DNA from: Nocardioides sp. BGMRC 2183
GTDB lineage: Bacteria; Actinomycetota; Actinomycetes; Propionibacteriales; Nocardioidaceae
Reading direction: 5' to 3'
NCBI GenBank assembly: GCA_008123405.1
Contig: VSSA01000001.1
Location: 186,001 to 250,000, forward strand
Length of the DNA stretch: 64,000 bases
In this document: piece by piece, positions 26,931 to 35,931 of the stretch
Position numbering within the stretch: position 1 is the first letter of the stretch
Layout: the number at the start of each line of letters is the position of its first letter
Notes under the pieces: generated by a model
What the model saw: the letters and a program-made list of their open reading frames with translations, nothing else
Database searches by the model: none
Told to the model about the DNA's origin: nothing
Program-made: the position numbers and the translations under genes

Positions 26931-28537
26931 GCGGGCTGTCCGGGTCACTCCTGCTGCTGCGCGGTCACCTGCGCCGTGATCGCTGGATGATCCTGTGGTG
27001 GAGCCTGGCGTCGGCGGCGGTCTTCTGGTCGCAGGGCGGCGCGATGGCCAACCTCTACGCGACGCAGGCGGAGTTCGACAAAGCCGCTGCGAGCCTGGAG
27101 GGCAACGCCGCCTTCATCGCCATGCTCGGCCCGGCCCGGGCCCTTGACACCGTCGGCGGACAGGCGTTCTGGCAGAGCAGTGCGTTCTGTGCGGTCCTTG
27201 CCGGCCTGATGAGCATGTTCGTGATCGGCCGTCACACCCGCGCCGAGGAGGAGAGCGGCCGCGACGAGCTGGTGCGCAGCGGGGCGATCGGCCGGTACGC
27301 GCCGCTGGTGGCCGCGCTGCTGGCGGCCGTGGTGGCCAACGTGGTGTTGGGTCTCGCCACGGCGGCGGGGCTGCTCGCGCTCCGGGGCGACTCGCCGCTG
27401 CGTGGCATGCCGCTGCCGGTGGCCGACAGCGTCGCCTCGGGGGTCGGTCTGGCCGCCTGCGGGATCGTCTTCAGTGCCACCGCGCTCGTCGCCGCCCAGC
27501 TGACCCAGAGCACCCGCACGATGTACGGCATCGCGGGGATCGTCCTCGGTGCCGCCTACCTGCTGCGGGCGGTGGGTGACCTCGGCAACGGCGTCGCCAG
27601 TTGGCTCTCACCGATCGGCTGGTACCAGGCGATGCACCCCTACTCCGGTCTGCGGTGGTGGCCGCTCGCCGTGATGCTCGTCGGTGCGGCGGTGGGCCTC
27701 GGGTTGGCCGTGCTGCTGTTCGGCCGGCGCGATGTCGGGTCGGGCATTCTCGCTGCGCGTCCGGGACCGCCGACCGCCGGACGCAGCCTGCACAGCTCCC
27801 TCGGACTCGCCTGGCGGTTGCAACGCGGCAGCGTCATCGGCTGGACGTTGGGCCTGGCAGTCAGCGGCCTGGCCTACGGCTCGATGGGGGACAGCGTCGA
27901 GGATCTGGTCGGCGACAGCGGCTTCGCGGTCGACGCCGTCGCCGGTGGGCAGGCCGACAACCTCCTCGACGGGTTCTACGGCACCGCCCTGGTGATGCTC
28001 GCCCTGCTCGCCGCGGGTTTCGCCATCTCCTCGGCCGGGCGGCCACGAGCCGAGGAGGAGGCCACCCACCTGGAGTCGGTGCTGGTCGCCGGGGTCCCAC
28101 GGCAGACCTGGCTGGCCGGTCACCTCCTGGTCACCGTCGCCGGGACGTTCGCCGTCCTGCTCGCCGGAGGACTGGGACTCGGCGCAGGTTACGCCGCGAT
28201 GACCGGCGACCTCGACGCGTTCCGGCGTTACGGAGTGCCGGTCGTGGCCTACCTCGCGCCGGTCCTCGCGCTGAGCGGCCTGACCCGCCTGCTGTACGGC
28301 GTCGCTCCGCGGCGACTGTGGTTGGCGTGGGTGGCGCTCGGGTTCTGCGTGGTGGTGCTGATGTTCGGTGACGTGCTCGAGCTGCCGGACTGGATGCAGT
28401 CGCTCTCGCCGTTCCACCAGATGCCGTTGGTGCCGGCCGAAGAGTTCGACATCACCCCGTTCCTGCTGGTTGCGGCCGTCGCGGCGCTGCTCTCCGGGGC
28501 GGGGCAAATGGCGTTCCGCCGGCGCGACATCGGCTAG
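26927..28537 (+). CDS. ABC exporter permease, polyketide antibiotic (tetronasin-type) family
   Basis: The 536-residue membrane protein has about twelve predicted helices in two halves, separated near residue 280 by a cytoplasmic stretch. It matches the large ABC-2 permeases of the TnrB3/tetronasin transporter type. It begins with a GTG overlapping the ATPase stop. Its stop codon TAG (28535-28537) is also the first three bases of the -10 box of the next gene. Exported substrate is unknown. Confidence 0.9.
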   Translation: MSGLSGSLLLLRGHLRRDRWMILWWSLASAAVFWSQGGAMANLYATQAEFDKAAASLEGNAAFIAMLGPARALDTVGGQAFWQSSAFCAVLAGLMSMFVIGRHTRAEEESGRDELVRSGAIGRYAPLVAALLAAVVANVVLGLATAAGLLALRGDSPLRGMPLPVADSVASGVGLAACGIVFSATALVAAQLTQSTRTMYGIAGIVLGAAYLLRAVGDLGNGVASWLSPIGWYQAMHPYSGLRWWPLAVMLVGAAVGLGLAVLLFGRRDVGSGILAARPGPPTAGRSLHSSLGLAWRLQRGSVIGWTLGLAVSGLAYGSMGDSVEDLVGDSGFAVDAVAGGQADNLLDGFYGTALVMLALLAAGFAISSAGRPRAEEEATHLESVLVAGVPRQTWLAGHLLVTVAGTFAVLLAGGLGLGAGYAAMTGDLDAFRRYGVPVVAYLAPVLALSGLTRLLYGVAPRRLWLAWVALGFCVVVLMFGDVLELPDWMQSLSPFHQMPLVPAEEFDITPFLLVAAVAALLSGAGQMAFRRRDIG

Positions 28538-28540
28538 GTT
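28535..28540 (+). promoter_or_regulatory. -10 box of the kinase-like gene, built on the upstream stop codon
   Basis: TAGGTT starts at the TAG stop of the permease gene and lies 8 nt before the ATG at 28549. Confidence 0.45.
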
Positions 28541-28548
28541 CACGGGGT

Positions 28549-29454
28549 ATGTGGCAGCCGGAGCCTCATTGGGTGGCCCTCCCGGGTGGTTCCGGCATGT
28601 CCACGGTCGGGGTCTGGCGCACCGCGCTCGGCGGTGAACCGCTGGTCGTCAAGCGCCTCGCAGCTCCGGTCCCAGGCGATCCGGCAGAGCTCTCCGACCC
28701 CGGACACGGCGGGTACTGGCGCCGCGAGGCAGATGTCCTGCTGACCGGAGTCGTGACGACCACGATCGGCCTGCGGGCCGCGCCGGCCGAGATCGAGGAG
28801 GATGCCGACGGCATCACCATCACCCGCGCCTGGATCGAGGACGACGCCACCAGCGGGCTCTTCCTCGCCCTGGCCCTCGGACGCTTCGCCGGCGCCGAAC
28901 TGCCGCGGCCCCGGTTCCTGGCCCGGGACCTGTTGCGCGACCGGATGACCCGGGTGGCGCGGCACGGGGGGTGGCCGACGCTGGCCCGAACCACGGTGGC
29001 CGACGTCGCCGACCACCTCTGGCGGCGTCGTACCTCGCTGTTGGAGGCTCTGGACCTGCTGCCGCAGGTCCCGCAGCACGGCGATCCGACAGCGGCCAAC
29101 CTCCCCGGCCGGGACGGGGACGACGCGGTCGCGATCGACTGGGGCACCCTCGGCCTCGGACCGATCGGTGGCGATCTCGGATACCTCTCGCTGTCGGCGC
29201 GGGAGGAGTTCGAACCGCTGCTGGACGCCTACCTGCTGGGAATGCCACCTGAGCTCGCCGATCGCGAGGACGTGATCGCCGGCGCGCGGGTGGTCGCCGT
29301 GCTCACCGCGCTCAACCGGGCCGAGTGGGCGTTGGCCAGGGTGGCGGGAGGCGAGGGCGCGTTGGCGTCGAAGTACCGCCACCCAGCGGTGGCGCCCCAC
29401 CTGCGCACCCTGCAGCGGACGTTCCCGCTGATGGAGGCCCTGCTGGAAGGGTGA
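28549..29454 (+). CDS. Aminoglycoside phosphotransferase-like (APH fold) protein
   Basis: The 301-residue protein has the C-terminal catalytic motifs of the APH/choline kinase fold: HGDPTAANL, with H177, D179 and N184, and AIDWGTLGLGPIGGDLGYL, with D197 as metal ligand. The N-terminal lobe carries a candidate ATP lysine in PLVVKRL (K35). Such proteins phosphorylate antibiotics, sugars or other small molecules. Nothing shows that it confers resistance. It is 11 bp after the ABC exporter genes but has its own -10-like hexamer. Confidence 0.85.
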   Translation: MWQPEPHWVALPGGSGMSTVGVWRTALGGEPLVVKRLAAPVPGDPAELSDPGHGGYWRREADVLLTGVVTTTIGLRAAPAEIEEDADGITITRAWIEDDATSGLFLALALGRFAGAELPRPRFLARDLLRDRMTRVARHGGWPTLARTTVADVADHLWRRRTSLLEALDLLPQVPQHGDPTAANLPGRDGDDAVAIDWGTLGLGPIGGDLGYLSLSAREEFEPLLDAYLLGMPPELADREDVIAGARVVAVLTALNRAEWALARVAGGEGALASKYRHPAVAPHLRTLQRTFPLMEALLEG

Positions 29455-29461
29455 GTCCGGC

Positions 29462-30439
29462 TCACACCCGCGGTACGTCGAAGGTGCGGCACGACTCCGG
29501 TGATCCGGACCGATATCCCTCCTGGAACCAGCGCGCCCGCTGCTCCGAGGAGCCGTGGGTCCAGGACTCCTCGGTGACCTGCCCCTGGGTCTTGCGTTGG
29601 ATCGCGTCGTCGCCGACTGCCTCTGCGGCGTCCTGGGCGAGCTGGACCTCCTCGGCCGAGACCGGCTCGGCGAAGAGCGGCTCACCGGAGGCATCGGTCG
29701 AGCCGTCGCTGTTGGCCATCCATGCCCCTGCGAAGCAGTCGGCCTGCAGTTCCAGACGGACGCCCAGGCTCTGCGGCCCCGTCTGCTGGTCGGTGACCCG
29801 TGCCATGTCGCCGATCAGGTTGGAGATGTGATGCCCGTACTCATGGGCGAGCACGTACCACTCGACGAAGTCTCCGTCGGGACCGCCGAGCTCACGCTCC
29901 AACACCTGGTCGAAGAAGGTCGTGTCGAGATAGATCGACTCATCGGCCGGACAGTAGAAAGGGCCGACCGCGGAGGTCGCCGCACCGCACGCGGTCTGAA
30001 CCTGCCCGTCGAAGGTGACCAGGGCGTCGATCGGACGGAAGGACGTGCCGAGCGCCGTCTCCCAGTAGTCGGTCAGCGAGTTCTCCACCGCGACCCGGGC
30101 ACAGTCGCGGCTCTCGTTGGCGTCCGCGCCCGTCTCACATTGCGCATAGCGGTCGGTCCCTTGCTGGGCATCATCGATCCGGGTGGCCGACAGCGAGCCG
30201 CCCAACGCGTCGTCGAGGACGCCTCCAGGTCCACCAGTGCCGCCTCCGCCGGCGCCACCACCGCCGAGCGTCTGGATCACCACGTAGACCAGCACCGCGA
30301 CGACCACAGCACCGATGCCGCCTCCTGCGATCCCAGCCGGCACCGGACGGCCCGACCCGGAGCCGCCGGAGCCTCCTCGGCGTCCGACGTCGCGGGTGCG
30401 TGAGGTGTCCAGCCGCGCCTTCGGATTGAAGCGGACCAC
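29462..30439 (-). CDS. Neutral zinc metallopeptidase, membrane-anchored (YpfJ/KPN_02809 family)
   Basis: The 325-residue protein begins with a basic, glycine-rich cytoplasmic segment, then one membrane helix (41-58), a glycine-rich linker, and an extracellular domain. That domain carries the zinc motif HEYGHH (H199, E200, H203) and the following conserved ELQADCFAG. Four cysteines (101, 113, 151, 163) could form two disulfides outside the cell. The family is annotated as predicted metalloproteases of unknown substrate. A GTG start at 30439 is used. Confidence 0.9.
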   Translation of the reverse strand: MVRFNPKARLDTSRTRDVGRRGGSGGSGSGRPVPAGIAGGGIGAVVVAVLVYVVIQTLGGGGAGGGGTGGPGGVLDDALGGSLSATRIDDAQQGTDRYAQCETGADANESRDCARVAVENSLTDYWETALGTSFRPIDALVTFDGQVQTACGAATSAVGPFYCPADESIYLDTTFFDQVLERELGGPDGDFVEWYVLAHEYGHHISNLIGDMARVTDQQTGPQSLGVRLELQADCFAGAWMANSDGSTDASGEPLFAEPVSAEEVQLAQDAAEAVGDDAIQRKTQGQVTEESWTHGSSEQRARWFQEGYRSGSPESCRTFDVPRV

Positions 30440-30545
30440 GTCCGCCAGCGTAGATCAGGAAGACAGCGGGGGTGGGCAGGCGAGCAGCGCCCGGCGTCGT
30501 CAGGATGCGGGTCCGGACGCCACCGCATGGGAGAATCGACGAGTC

Positions 30546-32144
30546 ATGATCACGGTGCACCAGGTCGAGGTTCGGGTCGGTGCGCGGCTCCTCATGGAGG
30601 ACGTCAGCTTCCGGGTGGGCCCCGGTGACAAGGTCGGTCTGGTCGGGCGCAACGGCGCCGGCAAGACCACCCTCACCAAGGTGCTCGCCGGCGACGTACT
30701 GCCCGCGTCCGGCACGGTCAGCAACAACGGGGAGATCGGCTATCTGCCGCAGGACCCGCGGGTCGGCGACCCCGAGATCGGTGTCCGTGACCGGATCCTT
30801 TCCGCCCGCGGCCTCGACGATGCGGTACGCCGCATGCGGGCCGCCGAGGTGGCCATGGGCTCCGAGGTCCCGGCCGAGCGGGAGAAGGCGTTCCGCAAGT
30901 TCCAACGGGCCCAGGACGAGCTGGACGCCGGCGGTGGCTATGCGGCCGAGACCGAGGCGCTGCAGATCGCGCAGAGCCTGGGCATCCCGGACCGCCTCAT
31001 GGACCAGCCGCTGGGCACCCTCTCGGGTGGCCAGCGACGGCGCGTCGAACTGGCCCGGATCCTCTTCTCCAGCGCCGAGGTGCTGATCCTCGACGAGCCG
31101 ACCAACCACCTCGATGCCGACTCGATCAACTGGCTGCGGGACTGGATGAAGTCTTACAAGGGCGGCTTCATCGTCATCTCCCACGACAACGACCTGCTCG
31201 AGGAGACCGTGAACAAGGTCTTCCACCTCGACGCCAACCGGGCGGTCATCGACATCTACAACATGGGCTGGCGCAACTACCTCAGTCAGCGCGAGACCGA
31301 CGAGGCACGCCGCAAGCGCGAGCTGATGAACGCCCAGAACAAGGCGAAGACGCTCACCGACCAGGCCAACAAGATGCGCGCCAAGGCGACCAAGGCCAGC
31401 GCCGCACAGCAGATGCTGAAACGGGCCGAGCGGCTGCTCGAGGGGGTCGAAGGGGAGCGTCAGACCGACAAGGTGGCCGCGATCAAGTTCCCGACCCCGG
31501 CTGCCTGCGGCAAGACGCCACTGACCGCGCGAGACCTCTCCAAGTCCTACGGGGCGCTGGAGGTCTTCACCGCCGTCGACCTCGCTATCGACAAGGGCTC
31601 GCGGGTGGTGATCCTGGGGCTCAACGGCGCCGGGAAGACCACCCTGCTGCGGATCCTTGCCGGTGTCGACACACCGGACACCGGGATGGTGATCCCGGGC
31701 CACGGCCTGAAGACCGGCTACTACGCCCAGGAGCACGAGACCCTCGACGTGGGTCGCACGGTGCTGGAGAACATGCAGTCCTCGGCGCCTGCACTCACCG
31801 ACACCGAGGCGCGGTCGGTGCTGGGCTCCTTCCTCTTCTCCGGCGACGACGTACACAAGCCGGCCGGCGTGCTCTCCGGTGGGGAGAAGACCCGGCTGGC
31901 GTTGGCGTCGCTGGTGGTCTCCGCGGCCAACGTGCTGCTCCTCGACGAGCCCACCAACAACCTCGATCCCGCGTCGCGGGAGGAGGTGCTCAACGCGATC
32001 CGTCGCTACGAGGGCGCCATCATCATGGTCACCCACGACGAGGGCGCGGTCCATGCGCTCGAGCCGGACCGGGTGCTGATCCTCCCCGACGGCGTCGAGG
32101 ACCACTGGAACGAGGAGTACGCCGACCTGGTGGCGCTGGCCTGA
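30546..32144 (+). CDS. ABC-F family ATPase (ribosome-associated type)
   Basis: The 532-residue protein has two ABC domains without membrane segments. The first has Walker A GRNGAGKTT and signature LSGGQRRRVELARIL; the second has GLNGAGKTT and LSGGEKTRLALASLV. The linker between them is basic and helical, as in ABC-F translation factors (Uup/EttA group). Members act at the ribosomal E site in translation or antibiotic protection; which role applies is not shown. The ATG at 30546 is chosen because the first strand of the ABC domain begins there. Confidence 0.92.
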   Translation: MITVHQVEVRVGARLLMEDVSFRVGPGDKVGLVGRNGAGKTTLTKVLAGDVLPASGTVSNNGEIGYLPQDPRVGDPEIGVRDRILSARGLDDAVRRMRAAEVAMGSEVPAEREKAFRKFQRAQDELDAGGGYAAETEALQIAQSLGIPDRLMDQPLGTLSGGQRRRVELARILFSSAEVLILDEPTNHLDADSINWLRDWMKSYKGGFIVISHDNDLLEETVNKVFHLDANRAVIDIYNMGWRNYLSQRETDEARRKRELMNAQNKAKTLTDQANKMRAKATKASAAQQMLKRAERLLEGVEGERQTDKVAAIKFPTPAACGKTPLTARDLSKSYGALEVFTAVDLAIDKGSRVVILGLNGAGKTTLLRILAGVDTPDTGMVIPGHGLKTGYYAQEHETLDVGRTVLENMQSSAPALTDTEARSVLGSFLFSGDDVHKPAGVLSGGEKTRLALASLVVSAANVLLLDEPTNNLDPASREEVLNAIRRYEGAIIMVTHDEGAVHALEPDRVLILPDGVEDHWNEEYADLVALA

Positions 32145-32181
32145 CCCACCTGGGGATGGGCCACCGCCACCAGGGCGCTGG

Positions 32182-34722
32182 CTACTCGGTGGAGATCGCC
32201 TCCAGCACGTTGAGCCGCGAGGCGCGGATCGCCGGGATCACCGCGGCGAGTACGCCGACCACGACCGCGATCACCAAGAACACGACCAGCTGCGTCAGCG
32301 GGAGCCCGAGGCTGGTCAGATCCTCCTTGAGCGACTCGCGCAGCAGCACGCCGATGATCAGGCCGAGCGCCATCCCGAGCACCGCCCCGAGGACGGCGAT
32401 CGCCACGGACTCCAACGTGATCATCCGACGCAGCTTCGGCCGATTCATCCCGATCGCCCGGAGCAGCCCGATCTCCCGGGTGCGTTCGATGACGCTCAGA
32501 CCGAGGGTGTTGATGATGCCGATCACCGCGATCACGATGGCCAGGGCCAGCAGCCCGTAGATCATGAAGAGCAGCTGGTTGACCTGGTCGCGGATCGAGT
32601 CGGCGAACTCCTCCTTGTCGTAGACCGCGACCGTCGGGGTCGCAGCGGCCGCGTCGTCGAGCGCCTCGCCCACGGCGTCCAGGTCGGCGCCGTCGGCAGC
32701 GAGGATGCTGATGGCGTTGTCCTGGCGCTGGATGCCGGCGCCCTCCAGGGCGTCCAGGGAGACGTTGACCATCGAGATGACCTCGCTGGGCTCGACGATC
32801 CCGCCGATCTCCAGGTCGAGGCTCTTGCCACCCGGCAGCGTCAACGAGAGCGGCGACCCGACCTCGAAGTCGTGGCTGGTCGCGAACTCGTCGGTCACCA
32901 CCGCCTTGTCGTCGGCGACGACCGAGCTGCCCTCCACCTCGGTCAGGTCGTAGATCCGGTCGAACTCCTGGTCGAGCCCGGACACGAAGAGGGGATCTCC
33001 CTCGAACTGGGTGGAGGCCCACTGCTGGCGACTGACCACGTCGACGCCGTCGACGGCCGCGAGCTCGTCGCCGATGGAGGTGCTGAACGGGGTGAAGGTG
33101 GTGTTCTGCACCAGGAAGTCAGCGGTGAACTGCTCGTCGACCACGTCGTCCAGTGAGGTGTTCAGCGAAGCCGCGAGCACGCCGATCGTGGAGACCAGAG
33201 CCATGCCGATCATCAGCGCAGACGCGGTGGCGCCGGTCCGCCGCGGGTCGCGCAGTGCGTTCTCGCCGGCGAGCCGGCCCGTCGTACCGAAGAGACGGCC
33301 GAAAAACGCGCGACAGGCGACCAGGACCGGATGCCCGACCACCGACGCGATCGCGGCCACCGTGAGGATCCAGATCACCGCACCCACACCGATCCAGGCA
33401 GCGTCCGATCCGGGCGCACCGACCACGCCGGTGATGGCCACGCCGGCGCCGATCGCCAGCAGCAGGGAGCCGATGATGATCCGACGTCGCAGTGAACCGC
33501 GGGCCGGTGTGATGTCGGCGCGCATCGCCGCGACCGGCGACACCTGACCGGCGCGGCGTGCCGGGAGATACGCGGCGACCATGGTGACCGCGATCCCGAC
33601 CACGTAGCTGGTCACCACGGCACCCACGTCCAGCGTCAGCGCACTGCCGGCGATGTCGAGGCCGACGCTGCGGAAGACCGCGGCGAGCCCACGGGCCAGC
33701 AGCAGCCCGAGCGCGATCCCCACGGTGGAGGCGAGGACGGAGAGCACGAACGCCTCGAGCAGCACCGACCGGACCACCTGACGCCGCGATGCGCCGAGCG
33801 CACGCAGCAGCGCGAGCTCCCGACTGCGCTGTGCCACCAGGATGCTGAAGGTGTTGACGATGATGAAGCCACCGACGATCACCGCGATGATCGCGAAGAC
33901 CAACAAGAACGTGGAGATCACGTCGAGGAACTGGCCGATGGCGTCCTGGGACTCCTCGGCGACCTCGTCCCCGGTGACCGCCTCGAATCCGTCGGGAGCC
34001 ACTGCGTCCGCCGCGTCGGCGAGTTCGCTCTGGCTCACGCCGGGAGCTGCGGTCAAGGTCACCTGGTTGAAGACGTCCTTGCCGCCGAGGAAGATCTGCT
34101 GGGCGCCCTCGGTGTCGAAGAGCAGCAGGGTGGCACCGGCAGTGCCGCCGCCGTTGAACTCGGCGATGCCGGTCAGCGTCGCGCTGCGCTCCGGGTCGCC
34201 GAACGGCGCCAGCAGCCCCACGTCGTCGCCGATCTCGTAGCCGCCGTTCTCCGCGGCGGCCTCGTCCAGCACGATCTGGTCCGCGGCGGTCGGCCACTCG
34301 CCGTCGACCAGCTCCAGGATCTTCTCGCCCTCGATGTTCGGGGCGTCGTGGTAGTTGAACGCCAGCGTCGGGGCGCCGGTGCCGCCGACGACGGTGCCGT
34401 CCTCGGCGAGCAGGCTCATCCCGAACCCGACCACGTCGCCGTCGGCGCGCTCCACCTCGGGCAGCGCGGCCAGCTCGGCGAGCTGGTCGGGAGTGATCAC
34501 GGCGTCCGTCGCGGCGGGCGTGGCCTCGAACGACGCGGAGTCCTCGGCACGCACGACACCGTCCGGGGTGGACCCGTAGATGATGCCGTCGAAGGTGGAG
34601 GAGAGGCCGTTGCTGAAGACCAGCACGCCGGAGAGGAAGGCGACGCCGAGCACGATCGCCAGGCCGCTCATCAGCAGCCTGATCTTGCGCGCGAAGAGAT
34701 TGCGCAGGGTCAGCTTGATCAT
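32182..34722 (-). CDS. MacB/FtsX-like ABC transporter permease
   Basis: The 846-residue protein has an N-terminal membrane helix (about 15-36), a large extracellular MacB_PCD domain, and a first FtsX domain with three helices near residues 270-390. These are followed by a second helix pair, a second extracellular domain and a final three-helix FtsX domain (about 715-835). Duplicated FtsX organisation is typical for actinobacterial exporters or lipoprotein-related mechanotransmission systems. It is 7 bp downstream of its ATPase gene. The substrate is unknown. Confidence 0.93.
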   Translation of the reverse strand: MIKLTLRNLFARKIRLLMSGLAIVLGVAFLSGVLVFSNGLSSTFDGIIYGSTPDGVVRAEDSASFEATPAATDAVITPDQLAELAALPEVERADGDVVGFGMSLLAEDGTVVGGTGAPTLAFNYHDAPNIEGEKILELVDGEWPTAADQIVLDEAAAENGGYEIGDDVGLLAPFGDPERSATLTGIAEFNGGGTAGATLLLFDTEGAQQIFLGGKDVFNQVTLTAAPGVSQSELADAADAVAPDGFEAVTGDEVAEESQDAIGQFLDVISTFLLVFAIIAVIVGGFIIVNTFSILVAQRSRELALLRALGASRRQVVRSVLLEAFVLSVLASTVGIALGLLLARGLAAVFRSVGLDIAGSALTLDVGAVVTSYVVGIAVTMVAAYLPARRAGQVSPVAAMRADITPARGSLRRRIIIGSLLLAIGAGVAITGVVGAPGSDAAWIGVGAVIWILTVAAIASVVGHPVLVACRAFFGRLFGTTGRLAGENALRDPRRTGATASALMIGMALVSTIGVLAASLNTSLDDVVDEQFTADFLVQNTTFTPFSTSIGDELAAVDGVDVVSRQQWASTQFEGDPLFVSGLDQEFDRIYDLTEVEGSSVVADDKAVVTDEFATSHDFEVGSPLSLTLPGGKSLDLEIGGIVEPSEVISMVNVSLDALEGAGIQRQDNAISILAADGADLDAVGEALDDAAAATPTVAVYDKEEFADSIRDQVNQLLFMIYGLLALAIVIAVIGIINTLGLSVIERTREIGLLRAIGMNRPKLRRMITLESVAIAVLGAVLGMALGLIIGVLLRESLKEDLTSLGLPLTQLVVFLVIAVVVGVLAAVIPAIRASRLNVLEAISTE

Positions 34723-34729
34723 CGTGGTC

Positions 34730-35515
34730 TCAGACCTCGTCGCCGGGAGAGCCGGCGGCGGCTGCGAGCGTCTGGAGGGCGGTCATGTGCTCGAGGATCT
34801 GATCGCGGTCGGGGTCACGGAACTCGTCCACCACCTTGCCGTCGGCGAGGAAGACGACGCGGTCGCAGTACGACGCGGCGACCGCGTCGTGGGTGACCAT
34901 CACGATGGTCTGGCCGAACTCGTCCACGCTGCGGCGCAGGAACGAGAGCACCTCCGCACCCGAGGTGCTGTCCAGGTTGCCTGTCGGCTCGTCGGCGAAG
35001 ACGATCGACGGCTTGCTCACCAGCGCGCGGGCGCAGGCCACCCGCTGCTGCTGACCGCCGGACATCTGGTTGGGCCGGTGCCCCAGTCGATCGCGCAGCC
35101 CGACCGTGTCCACCACCGTGTCGAACCAGGCCTGGTCCGGCTTCTTCCCGGCCAGGTTGAGCGGGAGCAGGATGTTCTCCTGCGCGGTCAGCGTCGGGAT
35201 CAGGTTGAACGCCTGGAAGACGAAGCCGATCCGCTCGCGGCGCAGCTGGGTCAACGCCTTGTCCTTCAGCCGGCTCAACTCGGTGCCGTCGACCTCGACC
35301 TCACCGGCGCTGGGCGTGTCGAGTGCGGCCAGGCAGTGCATCAATGTCGACTTGCCAGACCCGGACGGACCCATGATCGCGGTGAACCGGCCGGCCTCCA
35401 GCTCGAGGCTGACCCCGGCCAGGGCGTGCACCGTCGCGCCCCCGGTCCCGTAGGTCTTGCGAAGGTCGACCGCACGGGCTGCGACGTGGGGCGGGCTGGC
35501 GGGGGCGCTCGTCAT
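34730..35515 (-). CDS. MacB/LolD-type ABC transporter ATP-binding protein
   Basis: The 261-residue ATPase has Walker A GPSGSGKST (49-57), the family motif FQAFNLIPTLTAQENI, the signature MSGGQQQRVACARAL and Walker B IVFADEPTGNLDS, all typical of MacB/LolD ATPases. The ATG at 35515 is preferred over in-frame upstream starts, since the family begins shortly after it. A perfect 18-bp palindrome lies 35 bp upstream and may control this two-gene exporter. Confidence 0.94.
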   Translation of the reverse strand: MTSAPASPPHVAARAVDLRKTYGTGGATVHALAGVSLELEAGRFTAIMGPSGSGKSTLMHCLAALDTPSAGEVEVDGTELSRLKDKALTQLRRERIGFVFQAFNLIPTLTAQENILLPLNLAGKKPDQAWFDTVVDTVGLRDRLGHRPNQMSGGQQQRVACARALVSKPSIVFADEPTGNLDSTSGAEVLSFLRRSVDEFGQTIVMVTHDAVAASYCDRVVFLADGKVVDEFRDPDRDQILEHMTALQTLAAAAGSPGDEV

Positions 35516-35549
35516 GGCACCAGCCTGCCCGAGTGGACCGACACCCGCC

Positions 35550-35567
35550 ATCAGGGGCACCCCTGAT
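35550..35567. promoter_or_regulatory. Perfect palindrome upstream of the MacB-type operon
   Basis: ATCAGGGG and CCCCTGAT are perfect 8-bp arms around CA. The site is near the expected -35 position or just upstream of it, which suits an activator such as a response regulator; no regulator gene is adjacent. Confidence 0.4.
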
Positions 35568-35892
35568 CTTGGATTCACCGATTCCTCGCTACTGCGCGCC
35601 CCCATCCGGGCGCCCTGGCTGCGTCACCGACGCTCGACGGGCAACCAGCCCGCCCTCGCGCCGGGCTCCTTGCCAGCCCACCCGTCTGGTGACGCTCGCT
35701 ACGCGACGAATCGGTGAATCCAAGCTGATCTTGAATCCACCGATTCCTCGCTACTGCGCGCCCCCATCCGGGCGCCCCGGGCTGCGTTGTCGCACCTCGA
35801 CGGGCCTCCGGCCCGCCTTCGGCACTCCGCCTTGCCGGGACACCCGTCTGGTGCCGCTCGCTACGCGACGAATCGGTGGATTCAAGCTGATC
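35563..35892. repeat. Two tandem 162-bp elements with perfect 17-bp terminal inverted repeats
   Basis: This gene-free region holds two 157-bp units (35568-35724 and 35730-35886). Unit 1 ends in CTTGGATTCACCGATTC and its exact complement; unit 2 ends in CTTGAATCCACCGATTC and its exact complement. The two differences between units are compensated in the opposite arm. CTGATC occurs at 35563, 35725 and 35887, giving an exact 162-bp period that resembles shared target duplications. No coding capacity is seen. The rest of the 35516-35931 gap shows only the palindrome at 35550. Confidence 0.85.
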
Positions 35893-35931
35893 CTGGCTCG
35901 GGCGATCAGGGTTTTCCGCACGTAGGTGGCC

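Noticed and set aside
28549-29454. Aminoglycoside resistance gene
   Set aside because: Only the general APH fold is seen; nothing identifies an antibiotic substrate.
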